DNA of 64,000 bases, from the NCBI GenBank assembly GCA_022843145.1, contig JALHOF010000013.1:62001-126000 (forward strand). The letters run 5' to 3'. Shown one piece after another: positions 51,298-61,153 of this stretch. How positions within the stretch are numbered: the stretch's first letter is position 1; the number at the start of each line of letters is the position of its first letter. A model generated the notes under the pieces. It did no database searches, had not been told where the DNA came from, and saw only the letters and a list, made by a program, of their open reading frames with translations. The DNA comes from Hyphomicrobium sp. (lineage in GTDB: Bacteria > Pseudomonadota > Alphaproteobacteria > Rhizobiales > Hyphomicrobiaceae). The translations under genes were made by a program, and so were the position numbers.

Positions 51298-51921
51298 ATG
51301 ACAGCGGGAAAATTCATTACATTCGAGGGCGGCGAGGGCTCCGGCAAGTCGACCCAGGCCATGATGTTGGCCGATCGGCTCAGAGCGCTCGGAAAAAATG
51401 TCGTGGTCACGCGCGAGCCGGGCGGAACTCCGCTCGGCGAAAGCATCCGCGAGTTGATCCTCGCGAACCGGCCGGCACTTGTTGCCGAGTTTTTGCTCTT
51501 CGCAGCCGCGCGCGCCGAACACGTCGCGACCAAGATTTTACCAGCTCTGGACGCGGGAAACTGGGTCGTCTGCGATCGCTACATCGACTCGACCCGCGTC
51601 TATCAAGGCAAACTCGCGGGGATCGATCCGCATTTGATCGACATCGTCGAAAAGCACACCTCGAAGAACGCCTGGCCGTCGCTCACCCTCATTCTTGATG
51701 TGCCGCCGGCAACGGGACGAGTGCGCGCGTCCGAACGCGGCGATCTCAACCGGTATGACGCTGAAAAAATATCTTATCACGAGCAGATCCGAGAGGGCTT
51801 TCTCGAGATTGCCGCGCGCGAACCCCGGAGATGCATCGTCATCGACGGCTCAAAATCTACCTCCGAGGTGGCTGGGTCCGTCCGCGGCGCTTTGTCTGCT
51901 CGGTTCGGTGTCGAGGCATAG
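51298..51921 (+). CDS. tmk: Thymidylate kinase
   Basis: dTMP kinase, 207 residues. P-loop FEGGEGSGKSTQ, the dTMP-binding VVCDRYIDSTRVYQG and the LID region RASERGDLNRYD are visible, with GGTPLGESIRELIL between. holB follows after 2 bp, the usual tmk-holB pair. Confidence 0.95.
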   Translation: MTAGKFITFEGGEGSGKSTQAMMLADRLRALGKNVVVTREPGGTPLGESIRELILANRPALVAEFLLFAAARAEHVATKILPALDAGNWVVCDRYIDSTRVYQGKLAGIDPHLIDIVEKHTSKNAWPSLTLILDVPPATGRVRASERGDLNRYDAEKISYHEQIREGFLEIAAREPRRCIVIDGSKSTSEVAGSVRGALSARFGVEA

Positions 51922-51923
51922 TC

Positions 51924-53042
51924 ATGGCTCGCGCTCCGCAATCGATCGAGATCGAAGACCTGCCCGAAGCCGATCGTCTGGAGGGGTTTCCGCATCCTCG
52001 GCATGCGACGGCGCTGTTCGGCCACGACGAGGTCGAAGCCATGTTGCGCGACGCCGTGGCCGGGGGCCGGATGCATCATGGCTGGCTCATTACCGGGCCG
52101 TCGGGAATTGGCAAGGCGACGTTGGCCTACAGGCTCGCGCGGTATCTTTTGGCGAGCCCAGCAGAGCGCGAGGCCGCCGCTGGTCTGGGCGTCGCCGACG
52201 GCGCCACCGCGACGCGACAGGTCCGCGCGCTTTCCCATCCTGGGCTCCTCGTCCTGCGCCGTCCCTACAACCTCAAAGACAAGCGATTTCCGACCTCAAT
52301 TCCGATTGACGAGGTGCGGCGGCTGCGCGGGTTCCTGTCGCATTCGACGAGCGATGGCGCATGGCGTGTCGTCATCGTGGATACAGCGGACGAACTCAAC
52401 ATCAACGCCGCAAACGCGCTCCTGAAGTCGCTGGAAGAACCGCCGCCGCGAACTGTGTTCCTGTTGATCTCGTCAGAACCGGGCCGGCTGCTGGCGACGA
52501 TCCGCTCGCGCTGCCGGACGCTGGAACTTTCGCCTCTCGACCGGGAGGCGTTGCGCCGCGCCGTGCGACAGGCACTTGCAACCAGCGAGACGGGAGAGCC
52601 GGACCCGTCCGACTGGCCAACACTTGAGCGGCTGGCACAGGGCAGCGCGCGCCGCGTACTCGCACTCCAGGCCGCCGGCGGCCTGGCGCTCTATGAACGC
52701 GTGCTCAAGATCGTGTCTTCGTTACCAATGGTCGACTGGGGCGCGGTGCACACCGTCGGCGACGAGCTAGGCGGGGCTGCCGCTGAACAACGCTTCGACC
52801 TGTTCTTCGAGCTGCTGCTGGATCTCGTTGCGAGACTGGTCCGAGTGGCGGCGACGGATGCGGGTCATGAGGATGAGAAGGCCTTGGCGACCCGCATCGT
52901 CGGACCGGCGCGGCTTGCCACCTTTGCCGAGCTGTGGGAAAGAGTGGCGCGCGCGAAGGCGGACACCCTTGCGCTCAATCTCGACCGGAAGGCGCTCATC
53001 CTCGAAACGGTGCGTGAGCTCGAGGCCGCGGCGCGATCCTGA
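51924..53042 (+). CDS. holB: DNA polymerase III delta-prime subunit
   Basis: Clamp-loader subunit, 372 residues. It keeps a Walker A-like loop GPSGIGKATLAYRLA, the delta-prime block NAANALLKSLEEPPPRTVFL and the SRC motif in TIRSRCRTL. A zinc-finger is not evident. ATG 51924 is chosen because it follows the tmk stop directly; the longer frame would overlap tmk. Confidence 0.93.
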   Translation: MARAPQSIEIEDLPEADRLEGFPHPRHATALFGHDEVEAMLRDAVAGGRMHHGWLITGPSGIGKATLAYRLARYLLASPAEREAAAGLGVADGATATRQVRALSHPGLLVLRRPYNLKDKRFPTSIPIDEVRRLRGFLSHSTSDGAWRVVIVDTADELNINAANALLKSLEEPPPRTVFLLISSEPGRLLATIRSRCRTLELSPLDREALRRAVRQALATSETGEPDPSDWPTLERLAQGSARRVLALQAAGGLALYERVLKIVSSLPMVDWGAVHTVGDELGGAAAEQRFDLFFELLLDLVARLVRVAATDAGHEDEKALATRIVGPARLATFAELWERVARAKADTLALNLDRKALILETVRELEAAARS

Positions 53043-53111
53043 ACGATCGATGCGCTCGAGCCACACCTTCCCGTCCCGGCAAAGGCCAATCTTCGGCGAA
53101 GGAATGGGCGC

Positions 53112-54779
53112 GTGGCGCAGAAGTTCTACATCACGACGGCGATCTCATACCCCAACGGCGTGCCGCACGTCGGACATGCCTACGAGGCCATTGCGACTGA
53201 CGCCATTGCGCGCTTCGAGCGCTGCGACGGCAAGGACGTTCTGTTCCTGACCGGAACCGACGAGCACGGCCTCAAGATGAAGCAGACCGCCACCAAGGAG
53301 GGTGTGTCGCCGCGCGAGTTGGCCGATCGCAACTCCGCGCGCTTCCGCGAGATGGCGGCCGCCTTGAACCTCTCGAACACCGATTTCATCCGGACCACCG
53401 AGCCGCGCCATCATGCTGCATGCCAAGAGCTGTGGCGGCGGATGGACGAGGCCGGTGACATCTTCCTGAAGAAGTACGGCGGCTGGTATTCGGTGCGCGA
53501 CGAGACGTTCTACAAGGAAAGCGAGACCGAGGTTCGCGACGGAGCCCGCTTTGCAACTCCAACGGGCACGCCGGTCGAATGGACCGAGGAGGAGACTTTT
53601 TTCTTCCGTTTGTCGAAATACCAGCAGATTCTGCTCGACCATTACGAGGCGAACCCCGACGCGATCCTGCCGCCCGAGCGCCGGAACGAGGTCCTGAGTT
53701 TCATCAGGAGCGGGCTCGAAGACCTCTCCATCTCGCGCACGACGCTCGACTGGGGCATTCCGGTTCCGGGCCATCCTGGCCACGTCATGTACGTCTGGAT
53801 CGACGCGTTGAACAATTACGTGACCGCGACCGGACTGCTCGGCGGCGGCGACCAGCGGCAGGACTATTGGCCGGCCGACATCCATGTCATCGGCAAGGAC
53901 ATCGTCCGCTTCCACGCCATCTACTGGCCGGCATTCTTGTTGAGCGCTGGTGTGCCGGTGGCCAAGCGCGTGTTCGGTCATGGGTTCGTGCTGAACAAGG
54001 GCGAGAAAATGTCGAAGTCGGTCGGCAACGTGCTCGATCCGTTCGCGCTCGTCGAGCATTACGGCGTCGATCAACTGCGCTTCTTCTTCCTGCGCGAGGT
54101 CGCTTTCGGCCAGGACGGCAACTATTCACCGGAAGCCATTGCGACGCGCATCAATGCCGATCTCGCCAACGGCCTCGGCAACCTCGCCCAGCGCTCCCTG
54201 TCGATGATCGCCAAGGGCTTCGATGGTCGCGTGCCGCAGCCGGGATCGTTTACGGATGCCGATAGGGCGCTGCTCGCGAAGACCGACGCACTCTTTGGAA
54301 TCTGTCGCGCGGCCATGGACAAGCAGGCGATCAAATCCTGGCTCGATCTGGCGTGGGATGTCATCGGCGATGCCGACCGCTACTTCGCGTCCGAGAAACC
54401 GTTCGACAAGTCTCTTTCCGTCGATCGAAAAGGCACCATTCTGTACGTCGCCGCGGAAGTGGTGCGGCAACTCGCCATTCTTGTGCAGCCGGTGATGCCA
54501 GGATCGGCGGCCAAGCTTCTAGACCTCCTGGCCCAGCCCGAAGGCGACGCGCGTCTGTTCGCGGCGCTCGGCGTGGCCGGCCGCCTTGCACCAGGTCTGC
54601 TCCTGCCCGAGCCGCAGGGTGTCTTTCCGCGCTATGTGGATCCGACCGTCGAAGCGCAAAAAGGCCCGTCATCGGCGGAGGCACAGCGGCTGGCCAAGCT
54701 TGAGAAGCAACAGAAGCAGGCAGCGAACAAAGCCAAGAACAGGCCCGACGGCAAGACATCGGGAGGCTCCGACACCTGA
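53112..54779 (+). CDS. metG: Methionyl-tRNA synthetase
   Basis: Class I aminoacyl-tRNA synthetase, 555 residues, start GTG. HIGH motif is HVGHAY near the start, KMSKS motif is [10 protein letters not shown], and [15 protein letters not shown] and [15 protein letters not shown] are family blocks. The Cys-rich zinc knuckle is absent, as in the short (MetG2-type) alphaproteobacterial enzyme. There is no C-terminal dimerisation domain; the tail is a Lys-rich helix. Confidence 0.95.
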   Translation: MAQKFYITTAISYPNGVPHVGHAYEAIATDAIARFERCDGKDVLFLTGTDEHGLKMKQTATKEGVSPRELADRNSARFREMAAALNLSNTDFIRTTEPRHHAACQELWRRMDEAGDIFLKKYGGWYSVRDETFYKESETEVRDGARFATPTGTPVEWTEEETFFFRLSKYQQILLDHYEANPDAILPPERRNEVLSFIRSGLEDLSISRTTLDWGIPVPGHPGHVMYVWIDALNNYVTATGLLGGGDQRQDYWPADIHVIGKDIVRFHAIYWPAFLLSAGVPVAKRVFGHGFVLNKGEKMSKSVGNVLDPFALVEHYGVDQLRFFFLREVAFGQDGNYSPEAIATRINADLANGLGNLAQRSLSMIAKGFDGRVPQPGSFTDADRALLAKTDALFGICRAAMDKQAIKSWLDLAWDVIGDADRYFASEKPFDKSLSVDRKGTILYVAAEVVRQLAILVQPVMPGSAAKLLDLLAQPEGDARLFAALGVAGRLAPGLLLPEPQGVFPRYVDPTVEAQKGPSSAEAQRLAKLEKQQKQAANKAKNRPDGKTSGGSDT

Positions 54780-55606
54780 TGCTTGTCGATCATCATTGTC
54801 ATCTCGACTTCCCGCAGTTCGCCGCCGATCTCGACGGCATCGTTGCACGCGCCCACGAGGCCGGTGTCGGCTCGATGGTGACGATCTCGACGCGTATCCG
54901 CCGGCTCGACGATATTCTCGCTATCGCCGAGCGCTACCCGGACGTGTGGTGCTCGGTCGGAACGCATCCTCATCAGGCTGACGAGGAGCGCGGAATAACG
55001 ACCGAAGAAATCGTGGCCCTGAGCCGGCACCCGAAGGTCGTCGCGATCGGGGAGGCAGGTCTCGACTATTTCTACAAGCACGCATCGCCCGAAGCCCAGG
55101 CGGAGGGGTTCCGCAGGCATATCGCGGCCGCGCGCATCACCGGCCTGCCGCTTGAGATCCACACCCGCGACGCCGACGCCGACACGTTGTCGATTTTGGA
55201 GGACGAGCATCAGCAGGGTGCGTTCCCCGCGATCCTGCATTGCTTCACCGGCGGCAGGCGGCTTGCGCTGCGCGCAGCTGAACTCGGTCTCTATGTCTCC
55301 TTCTCAGGTGTGGCGAGCTTCAAGAAGTCGGACGAATTGCGTTCGATTGCTTGCGACGTTCCACTCGGCCAATTGCTGGTGGAGACGGACGCCCCGTTCC
55401 TGGCACCGGAACCGCATCGCGGCCGGACCAATGAGCCGGCCTTCGTCGTGCACACCGCCGCGGCGATCGCGCGTGCGCGAGGGATTTCGCCTGACGACCT
55501 TGCCGCCGCCACGACAGAGAACTTTTTCCGCCTCTTCAAGAAAGCAAGGCGACCGCAGTCAAATGCAGCCGCCGCGGCCACTGTGCCCGGAGCGAATGCC
55601 GGATGA
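54779..55606 (+). CDS. tatD: TatD-family metal-dependent DNase
   Basis: TIM-barrel hydrolase, 275 residues. Metal ligands are in VDHHCHLDF, GEAGLDYFY, HTRDADAD, LHCFTGG and VETDAPFLAPEP. It overlaps the metG stop as TGATG, so it is co-translated. The conserved position after metG matches other alphaproteobacteria. The C-terminus is extended by an Ala-rich tail. Confidence 0.92.
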   Translation: MLVDHHCHLDFPQFAADLDGIVARAHEAGVGSMVTISTRIRRLDDILAIAERYPDVWCSVGTHPHQADEERGITTEEIVALSRHPKVVAIGEAGLDYFYKHASPEAQAEGFRRHIAAARITGLPLEIHTRDADADTLSILEDEHQQGAFPAILHCFTGGRRLALRAAELGLYVSFSGVASFKKSDELRSIACDVPLGQLLVETDAPFLAPEPHRGRTNEPAFVVHTAAAIARARGISPDDLAAATTENFFRLFKKARRPQSNAAAAATVPGANAG

Positions 55607-56400
55607 GCCATCGTTTGACGATCCTAGGCTGCGGCTCGAGCGGTGGCGTGCCGCGCATCGGAACGATGTGGGGGCAGTGCGATCCGGCCAACCCGAAGAA
55701 CCGGCGGCGTCGCTGCTCGGTTCTCGTCGAGCGGATCGACGGCGGGCGGCGCACGTCGGTACTGGTCGACACATCTCCGGATCTTCGAGAGCAGTTGATC
55801 GACGTCCGCTGCGCTGCACTCGACGGCGTCCTTTACACCCATGATCACGCCGATCACACGCACGGCATCGACGACCTGCGCATGGTCGCCTACGCAATGA
55901 AGCGGCGGATCGACGTGCATGCCGACCCGGCCACGCGCAAAAGTCTGGTCGAACGATTCGCCTATTGCTTCGAGACCGCGCCCGGCTCGAGCTACCCGCC
56001 CATCCTCAGTGCCCATGAAATCAACGGCGGTGACCCGATCCGCATCGACGGCGGCGGTGGGCCCGTTTTGGCGACACCGATCTTGCAGGCGCACGGGGAC
56101 ATCCCCTCACTCGGATTCCGAGTTGGGGCCCTCGGCTATTCGCCCGACATCAGCGACTTGCCGACCGCATCGATCGACCTTTTGCAGGGACTGGACATCT
56201 GGATCGTCGACGCGCTGCGCTACACCGCGCATCCCAGCCACTTCAACGTCAAGCAGGCGTTGGCGTGGATCGACCGGCTCAAGCCCCGGCGCGCGATCCT
56301 CACCCACATGACGACCGACCTCGACTACGACAAGCTGCGCCGCGAATTGCCGCCCAACGTCGAACCCGCCTATGACGGCATGGTCATCGAATTCGATTGA
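55603..56400 (+). CDS. MBL-fold metallo-hydrolase (PhnP-like)
   Basis: A 265-residue beta-lactamase-fold hydrolase. It begins LTILGCGSSGGVPRIG, with metal site THDHADHTHGIDDL and later ligands in DALRYTAHPSHFNVKQAL and ILTHMTTDLDY. It is related to PhnP cyclic phosphodiesterase, but no phn genes are near, and the tatD-linked copy has no fixed function. It overlaps tatD by 4 bp (ATGA). Confidence 0.88.
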   Translation: MSHRLTILGCGSSGGVPRIGTMWGQCDPANPKNRRRRCSVLVERIDGGRRTSVLVDTSPDLREQLIDVRCAALDGVLYTHDHADHTHGIDDLRMVAYAMKRRIDVHADPATRKSLVERFAYCFETAPGSSYPPILSAHEINGGDPIRIDGGGGPVLATPILQAHGDIPSLGFRVGALGYSPDISDLPTASIDLLQGLDIWIVDALRYTAHPSHFNVKQALAWIDRLKPRRAILTHMTTDLDYDKLRRELPPNVEPAYDGMVIEFD

Positions 56401-56414
56401 AGCGCAGGATGTCC

Positions 56415-57170
56415 TTAGGTGCCGTCGGCCGGCGCTGGCTTTCGCGCCTGAACCCAGTCGCGAAAATTGAAAACGTGGCCGTTGAACGCACATTGCGGGC
56501 TCGCCAATTCGACGAAAAGCGGAGCCAGTTCCGATGGCGCCGGTAGCGTCTCGGGCTTCTCGCCTGGAAAAGCCTTGGCACGCATCTGCGTCCTAACCGG
56601 ACCCGGGTTGACGAGATTGACCCGAACTTTCGTGGTTTCAACTTCGGCTGCATACGTGCGGGCCAGGACCTCGAGGCCCGCCTTGGAGACTGCGTAGGGT
56701 CCCCAGTAGGCGTTCGTCCCGGATGCAGCGCCGGACGTGACAAAAATCGCCCGGCCTGCGTCGGACCGTTGCAGCATGGGGTCGAGCGTCCGAATGAGCC
56801 GCCAATTCGCGGTGACATTGGTCTCGATGACGGCATTCCAGGCCGTTTCGGTAACGTGGGCGAGGGGCGACAACGAACCGAGCGTTCCGGCATTTCCAAC
56901 CAGTACGTCGAGCTTGCCCCAGCGCGCGAAAATGGTCGGGCCGAGCTGGTCGACCTTCTCGCCCTTACGTAGGTCGAGCTGGAGCAAGGTCGCGGCACCG
57001 CCGAATGCGCGGATCTCGTCGTCGAGTTCCTCGAGTGCGCCGCTCACCCGACCAGTGATGATCACGTGCGCTCCCTCGCGCGCGAAGGCGAGGGCGACCG
57101 CGCGGCCAATCCCGCGCGAGGCGCCGGTGACGAGTGCGATCCGTCCGTTCAGCCGCTTTTCGCCTGCCAT
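56415..57170 (-). CDS. Short-chain dehydrogenase/reductase
   Basis: SDR, 251 residues. NAD(P) motif TGASRGIGRA; GNAG in VLVGNAGTLG; the catalytic Ser in FVTSGAAS and Tyr-x-x-x-Lys in YAVSKAGLE; then NLVNPGPVRTQMR. The substrate is unknown. ATG 57170 has no strong ribosome site; the frame continues to 57185. Convergent with the MBL gene. Confidence 0.9.
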   Translation of the reverse strand: MAGEKRLNGRIALVTGASRGIGRAVALAFAREGAHVIITGRVSGALEELDDEIRAFGGAATLLQLDLRKGEKVDQLGPTIFARWGKLDVLVGNAGTLGSLSPLAHVTETAWNAVIETNVTANWRLIRTLDPMLQRSDAGRAIFVTSGAASGTNAYWGPYAVSKAGLEVLARTYAAEVETTKVRVNLVNPGPVRTQMRAKAFPGEKPETLPAPSELAPLFVELASPQCAFNGHVFNFRDWVQARKPAPADGT

Positions 57171-57359
57171 GACGCTGCTTCTCATCCTCGATTGTTCAAG
57201 AGACTACAGCCGCGGCTGCGACGATCCACGTCCACGTTCCGTGAATGAAACGGGTCAAGAGTGCAGAGAGACCGAGACCGTAAGACGTTGCGCACAGTAG
57301 CCGCGGCACGCCGCAGCGAGCAACCTGTCCACCGTCACATGGTTTCCAGAGCCGGAGAA

Positions 57360-58856
57360 CTACCGGACTTCGGCGAGGAGCGACAGCTGCCGCGGCGTCT
57401 GGCTGCCGTTCTGGTCGACGAGTTCGGTCGGGTACTCGCCGGTAAAGCAGTGGTCTGTGAACTGCGGGGCTCGATTGTCGCGAGCGTCGAAGCCGACGGC
57501 CCGGTAGATACCGTCGACCGAAATGAAGGCCAGACTGGTCGCGCCCATGAACTGGCGCATCCCCTCGAGATCCATGTTTGCGGCGAGGAGATCAGCCTTC
57601 CGCGGCGTATCGATGCCGTAATAGTCGGGATGGGTGATCGGCGGCGACGAGATCCGCATGTGGACCTCACGCGCGCCCGAGTCGAACATCATCTGCACAA
57701 TCTTCTTCGACGTCGTGCCGCGTACGACGCTGTCGTCGATCAGCACGATGGATTTGCCGCGGATCACGCCCGCGTTGGCCGAATGCTTCATCTTGACGCC
57801 GAACGCGCGGATCTTCTGCGTCGGCTCGATGAACGTTCGGCCGACGTAGTGATTCCGTATGATCCCGAGTTCGAACGGGATTTTGGATTCCTGCGAATAG
57901 CCGATGGCGGCCGGAACGCCAGAATCGGGGATCGGAACAATGACGTCGGCGTTGGCCGGAGCCTCGCGCGCCAACTCGACGCCCATCTGCTTGCGGATGT
58001 CGTAGACGCTGCGGCCGCCGATGATGCTGTCGGGCCGAGAGAAGTAGATGTACTCGAAGATGCACGGTCGCGCTGGGCGGGCCGGGAAGGGACGGTGGCT
58101 CTGTAGGCCTTCGGCTTCGGTGATCGTGACCACCTCGCCGTTTTGCACTTCGCGCAGGAACTCCGCGCCGACGATATCGAGCGCACAGGTTTCGGACGCC
58201 AGCACGTAACCGCCGTTCGGCAGCCGGCCGATGACCAGGGGCCGGATGCCGATCGGGTCACGCGCGCCGATCAGCATGTCGTTGGTCAGGCAGGCCAGCG
58301 CGTACGCACCCTCGATCTGCCGCAACGCCTCGATGAACCGTTCGACGATGCGGCGCTTCTGCGACCGCGACAGCAGGTGGAGAATGACTTCGGTGTCCGA
58401 AGTCGACTGGCAGATGGCGCCGGACTTGATCAGATCCTGACGCAAGGTCAGAGCATTGGTCAGGTTGCCGTTGTGTGCGACGGCGAAACCGCCTGGGTCG
58501 ATGTCGGCGAACAGAGGCTGCACGTTGCGAAGGATCGCGTCGCCCGTCGTCGAATAGCGATTATGACCGACGGCCATCTTGCCTTTGAGCCGCTTGATGA
58601 CACTCGGGCGATTGAAGTTGTCGCCGACAAGGCCCATCCGGCGTTCGGAATGGAACTGCTTGCCGTCGTAGGAGACGATTCCGGAGGCTTCCTGGCCTCG
58701 GTGCTGCAGCGCGTGCAGGCCGAGCGCGGTAAGCGCTGAGGCTTCAGGGTGTCCAAAAACAGCAAAGACCCCGCATTCCTCGCGGAGTCTGTCATCGCCG
58801 TATCGCAGGTGCTCGGGACCGTCGAGTTCGTGTCGCGCCGCATTGCGTTGCGTCAT
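57360..58856 (-). CDS. purF: Amidophosphoribosyltransferase
   Basis: First enzyme of purine synthesis, 498 residues. After a propeptide of 27 residues the catalytic Cys is in REECGVFAVFGHPEA. The glutaminase has LQHRGQEASGI and HNGNLTNAL. The PRPP motif is VLIDDSVVRGTTSKKI, and IVPIPDSGVPAAIGYSQES and RNHYVGRTFIEP are conserved. GGGAGG precedes the ATG. The gap to the SDR gene is 189 bp. Confidence 0.96.
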   Translation of the reverse strand: MTQRNAARHELDGPEHLRYGDDRLREECGVFAVFGHPEASALTALGLHALQHRGQEASGIVSYDGKQFHSERRMGLVGDNFNRPSVIKRLKGKMAVGHNRYSTTGDAILRNVQPLFADIDPGGFAVAHNGNLTNALTLRQDLIKSGAICQSTSDTEVILHLLSRSQKRRIVERFIEALRQIEGAYALACLTNDMLIGARDPIGIRPLVIGRLPNGGYVLASETCALDIVGAEFLREVQNGEVVTITEAEGLQSHRPFPARPARPCIFEYIYFSRPDSIIGGRSVYDIRKQMGVELAREAPANADVIVPIPDSGVPAAIGYSQESKIPFELGIIRNHYVGRTFIEPTQKIRAFGVKMKHSANAGVIRGKSIVLIDDSVVRGTTSKKIVQMMFDSGAREVHMRISSPPITHPDYYGIDTPRKADLLAANMDLEGMRQFMGATSLAFISVDGIYRAVGFDARDNRAPQFTDHCFTGEYPTELVDQNGSQTPRQLSLLAEVR

Positions 58857-58974
58857 GGGTGCCTCCCGATCGAGCAGTCCGCCGCCGTCGAAGTGCCTGC
58901 CGTCGCAAACCCGGATCGCGCTGGTCTACCGCGCGATCTCTCCGGAGATTGTGCCGTGAGTCGCGTCGGACCTG

Positions 58975-59652
58975 TTATCCGACCCGGACGCCGTACCCAG
59001 GTGCTGTGATCACGCCTGGATTCCACGAGCCCGCATTCCACGTGACAGATATATGAAGGGAAGGCGATTTAGCCAGGGCTATATCTGCCACTTTGGATTG
59101 AGGGTTTATCGAACCTTGCTGTTCTGTGGGCGTTGGCGCCGACTGCGACGGTATGTAACGCACCAGAATGTTCCGGAATCCGTTGCCGGTGCTCTTGATG
59201 TAGGGGAGCGACTTCGCTTCCCGGACCCACTCCAGTTGCTGCCGCGGATCGGGGAAGAAGGCCTCGTAGAACATGTACGGGATGACAATGAGCACGAAGC
59301 CCCGGACAACTCCGAACACGAAGCCGAGAACGCGATCGATCATGCCAACGCGGCTATCGAGAATTGCGTCGGAGATGCGTGCCGTGATCAGGTGAACCAC
59401 GATCAGCACAATCAGGAACACGATCGCGCCGATGACGATCTGAGCGATCGGAAGCTGCGCGCCCATCTGATCGGCCATTTCCTTGGCGAATTGCCGATGG
59501 AAAAGGACGAAGTACAACACGGCCGCACCCGCGACCGCCCATGACACGATCGACAACAGCTCCCGCGTGAAGCCGCGATACATCGCCAAGAGACCGGATA
59601 TGAACGAGATCGCCAGCAAGGCCGCGTCGAGGTAGGTCAAGGGACCGATCAT
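58975..59652 (-). CDS. cvpA: CvpA family membrane protein
   Basis: A 225-residue inner-membrane protein with four helices: LDAALLAISFISGLLAMYRG, FTRELLSIVSWAVAGAAVLY, IVIGAIVFLIVLIVVHLI and VLGFVFGVVRGFVLIVIPYM. A soluble, poorly structured C-terminus of about 90 residues follows. The usual partner purF is the next gene on the strand, 118 bp away. Confidence 0.9.
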   Translation of the reverse strand: MIGPLTYLDAALLAISFISGLLAMYRGFTRELLSIVSWAVAGAAVLYFVLFHRQFAKEMADQMGAQLPIAQIVIGAIVFLIVLIVVHLITARISDAILDSRVGMIDRVLGFVFGVVRGFVLIVIPYMFYEAFFPDPRQQLEWVREAKSLPYIKSTGNGFRNILVRYIPSQSAPTPTEQQGSINPQSKVADIALAKSPSLHISVTWNAGSWNPGVITAPGYGVRVG

Positions 59653-59770
59653 GGTCTCGGCTCTCCGTCACAGTAGATGGGGCTGTAGGGAACGTGACGA
59701 ACCCGCCGACACACGCCAACCAAGCCTGTGCCGGCGCAGGCGGCAGCCGTCGCTATCGACTGTTCGCGGT

Positions 59771-61147
59771 TCAGTTGCATGCCGATAGACGCTCCGCAAG
59801 TTCCTTCAGGTGCTCGATACGGTCCAGTTCGAGCTTCGTCGCGTTTTTCTCAATCTCGCCGCTCGACGGTATCACGGCTTTGGCAAACCCGAGCTTCTGC
59901 GCTTCCTTGAGCCTTGCCGTCATGTGGCTTGCCGGCCGCACTGCGCCCGAGAGCGATATTTCACCGAAGTAGACATTGTCCGCGGGAAGAGCAGCCCCCG
60001 AAAACGACGAAAGAAGGGCGGCTGCGGCGGCAAGGTCGGCTGCTGGCTCGACAATTTTCAAGCCGCCGGCGACGTTCAAATACACGTCGTGGCTCGAAAA
60101 CGACACCCCGCAACGGGCGTCGAGAACAGCCAGCAGCATCGACAGCCGGTTGGAGTCCCAGCCGACCGCCGCGCGCCGCGGCGTGCCGAGGCCCGATGGC
60201 GCGACGAGGGCCTGCACCTCGACAAGGATCGGCCGCGTGCCCTCCATACCCGCGAAAACCGCAAGGCCGGGACTTTTCGAGTTGCGCTCGCCAAGAAACA
60301 ACTCGGAAGGGTTCTGCACCTCGCGCAGTCCCGAGCCGATCATCTCGAACACGCCGATCTCGTCGGATGCGCCGAACCGGTTCTTGACCGCCCGCAGGAT
60401 GCGATAGGGGTGCCCGCGGTCGCCCTCGAAATAAAGCACGGTATCGACCATGTGCTCGATGACCTTCGGGCCGGCGATGTTGCCGTCCTTGGTGACGTGG
60501 CCGACCAGCAGCACGGCGCTGCCTTGCGTCTTGGCATGACGGATCAGCGCCTGCGTCGCGGCCCGGACCTGGCTCACCGTGCCGGGCGCTGCTTCGAGCG
60601 CGTCCGCCCATAGCGTCTGGATACTGTCGACGACCACCAGATCCGCTTTGGGCCCATCGGCGAGTGTGGCCAGGATGTTGGCGACATTGGTTTCGGCTGC
60701 GAGCGCGACCGGTGCATCGGCGACGCCCAGCCGCTCGGCGCGCAAGCGCACCTGCGCCGTGGCTTCCTCGCCCGAGAAATAGACCGCGCGTCTGCCGGCG
60801 CGGGCCAGTGCGGCGGTCAATTGCAGCAGCAGCGTCGATTTGCCGATCCCCGGCTCGCCGCCGATCAGCAGGGCCGATCCCGGTACGATGCCGCCGCCGG
60901 TAACCCGGTCCAATTCGCCGTTGCCCGTCGAGAACCTTGGCGCTTCCGCCGTGCTGCCAGTCAGGCTTTCGAGCGTCACGACCCGGCCGCGCGTCGCTTT
61001 GGTGATGCCCGATCCGGGCGGTGGACCGGCGTCGGTCTCTTCGACGATCGTGTTCCATTCGCCGCAGCCGGCGCACTTGCCGGCCCAGCGCGTCGAGACG
61101 GCGCCGCAGCTCTGGCAGACGTAGGCGGCTTTGGAGGCCTTGGCCAT
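59771..61147 (-). CDS. radA: DNA repair protein RadA
   Basis: RadA/Sms, a RecA-like helicase acting on branch migration in recombination, 458 residues. N-terminal zinc finger CQSCGAVSTRWAGKCAGCGE; Walker A GGEPGIGKSTLLLQ; the RadA-specific KNRFGASDEIGVFEM; and a C-terminal Lon-protease-like domain (VYLNVAGGLKIVEPAADLAA). It starts 6 bp after the alr stop. Confidence 0.95.
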   Translation of the reverse strand: MAKASKAAYVCQSCGAVSTRWAGKCAGCGEWNTIVEETDAGPPPGSGITKATRGRVVTLESLTGSTAEAPRFSTGNGELDRVTGGGIVPGSALLIGGEPGIGKSTLLLQLTAALARAGRRAVYFSGEEATAQVRLRAERLGVADAPVALAAETNVANILATLADGPKADLVVVDSIQTLWADALEAAPGTVSQVRAATQALIRHAKTQGSAVLLVGHVTKDGNIAGPKVIEHMVDTVLYFEGDRGHPYRILRAVKNRFGASDEIGVFEMIGSGLREVQNPSELFLGERNSKSPGLAVFAGMEGTRPILVEVQALVAPSGLGTPRRAAVGWDSNRLSMLLAVLDARCGVSFSSHDVYLNVAGGLKIVEPAADLAAAAALLSSFSGAALPADNVYFGEISLSGAVRPASHMTARLKEAQKLGFAKAVIPSSGEIEKNATKLELDRIEHLKELAERLSACN

Positions 61148-61153
61148 GTGTTC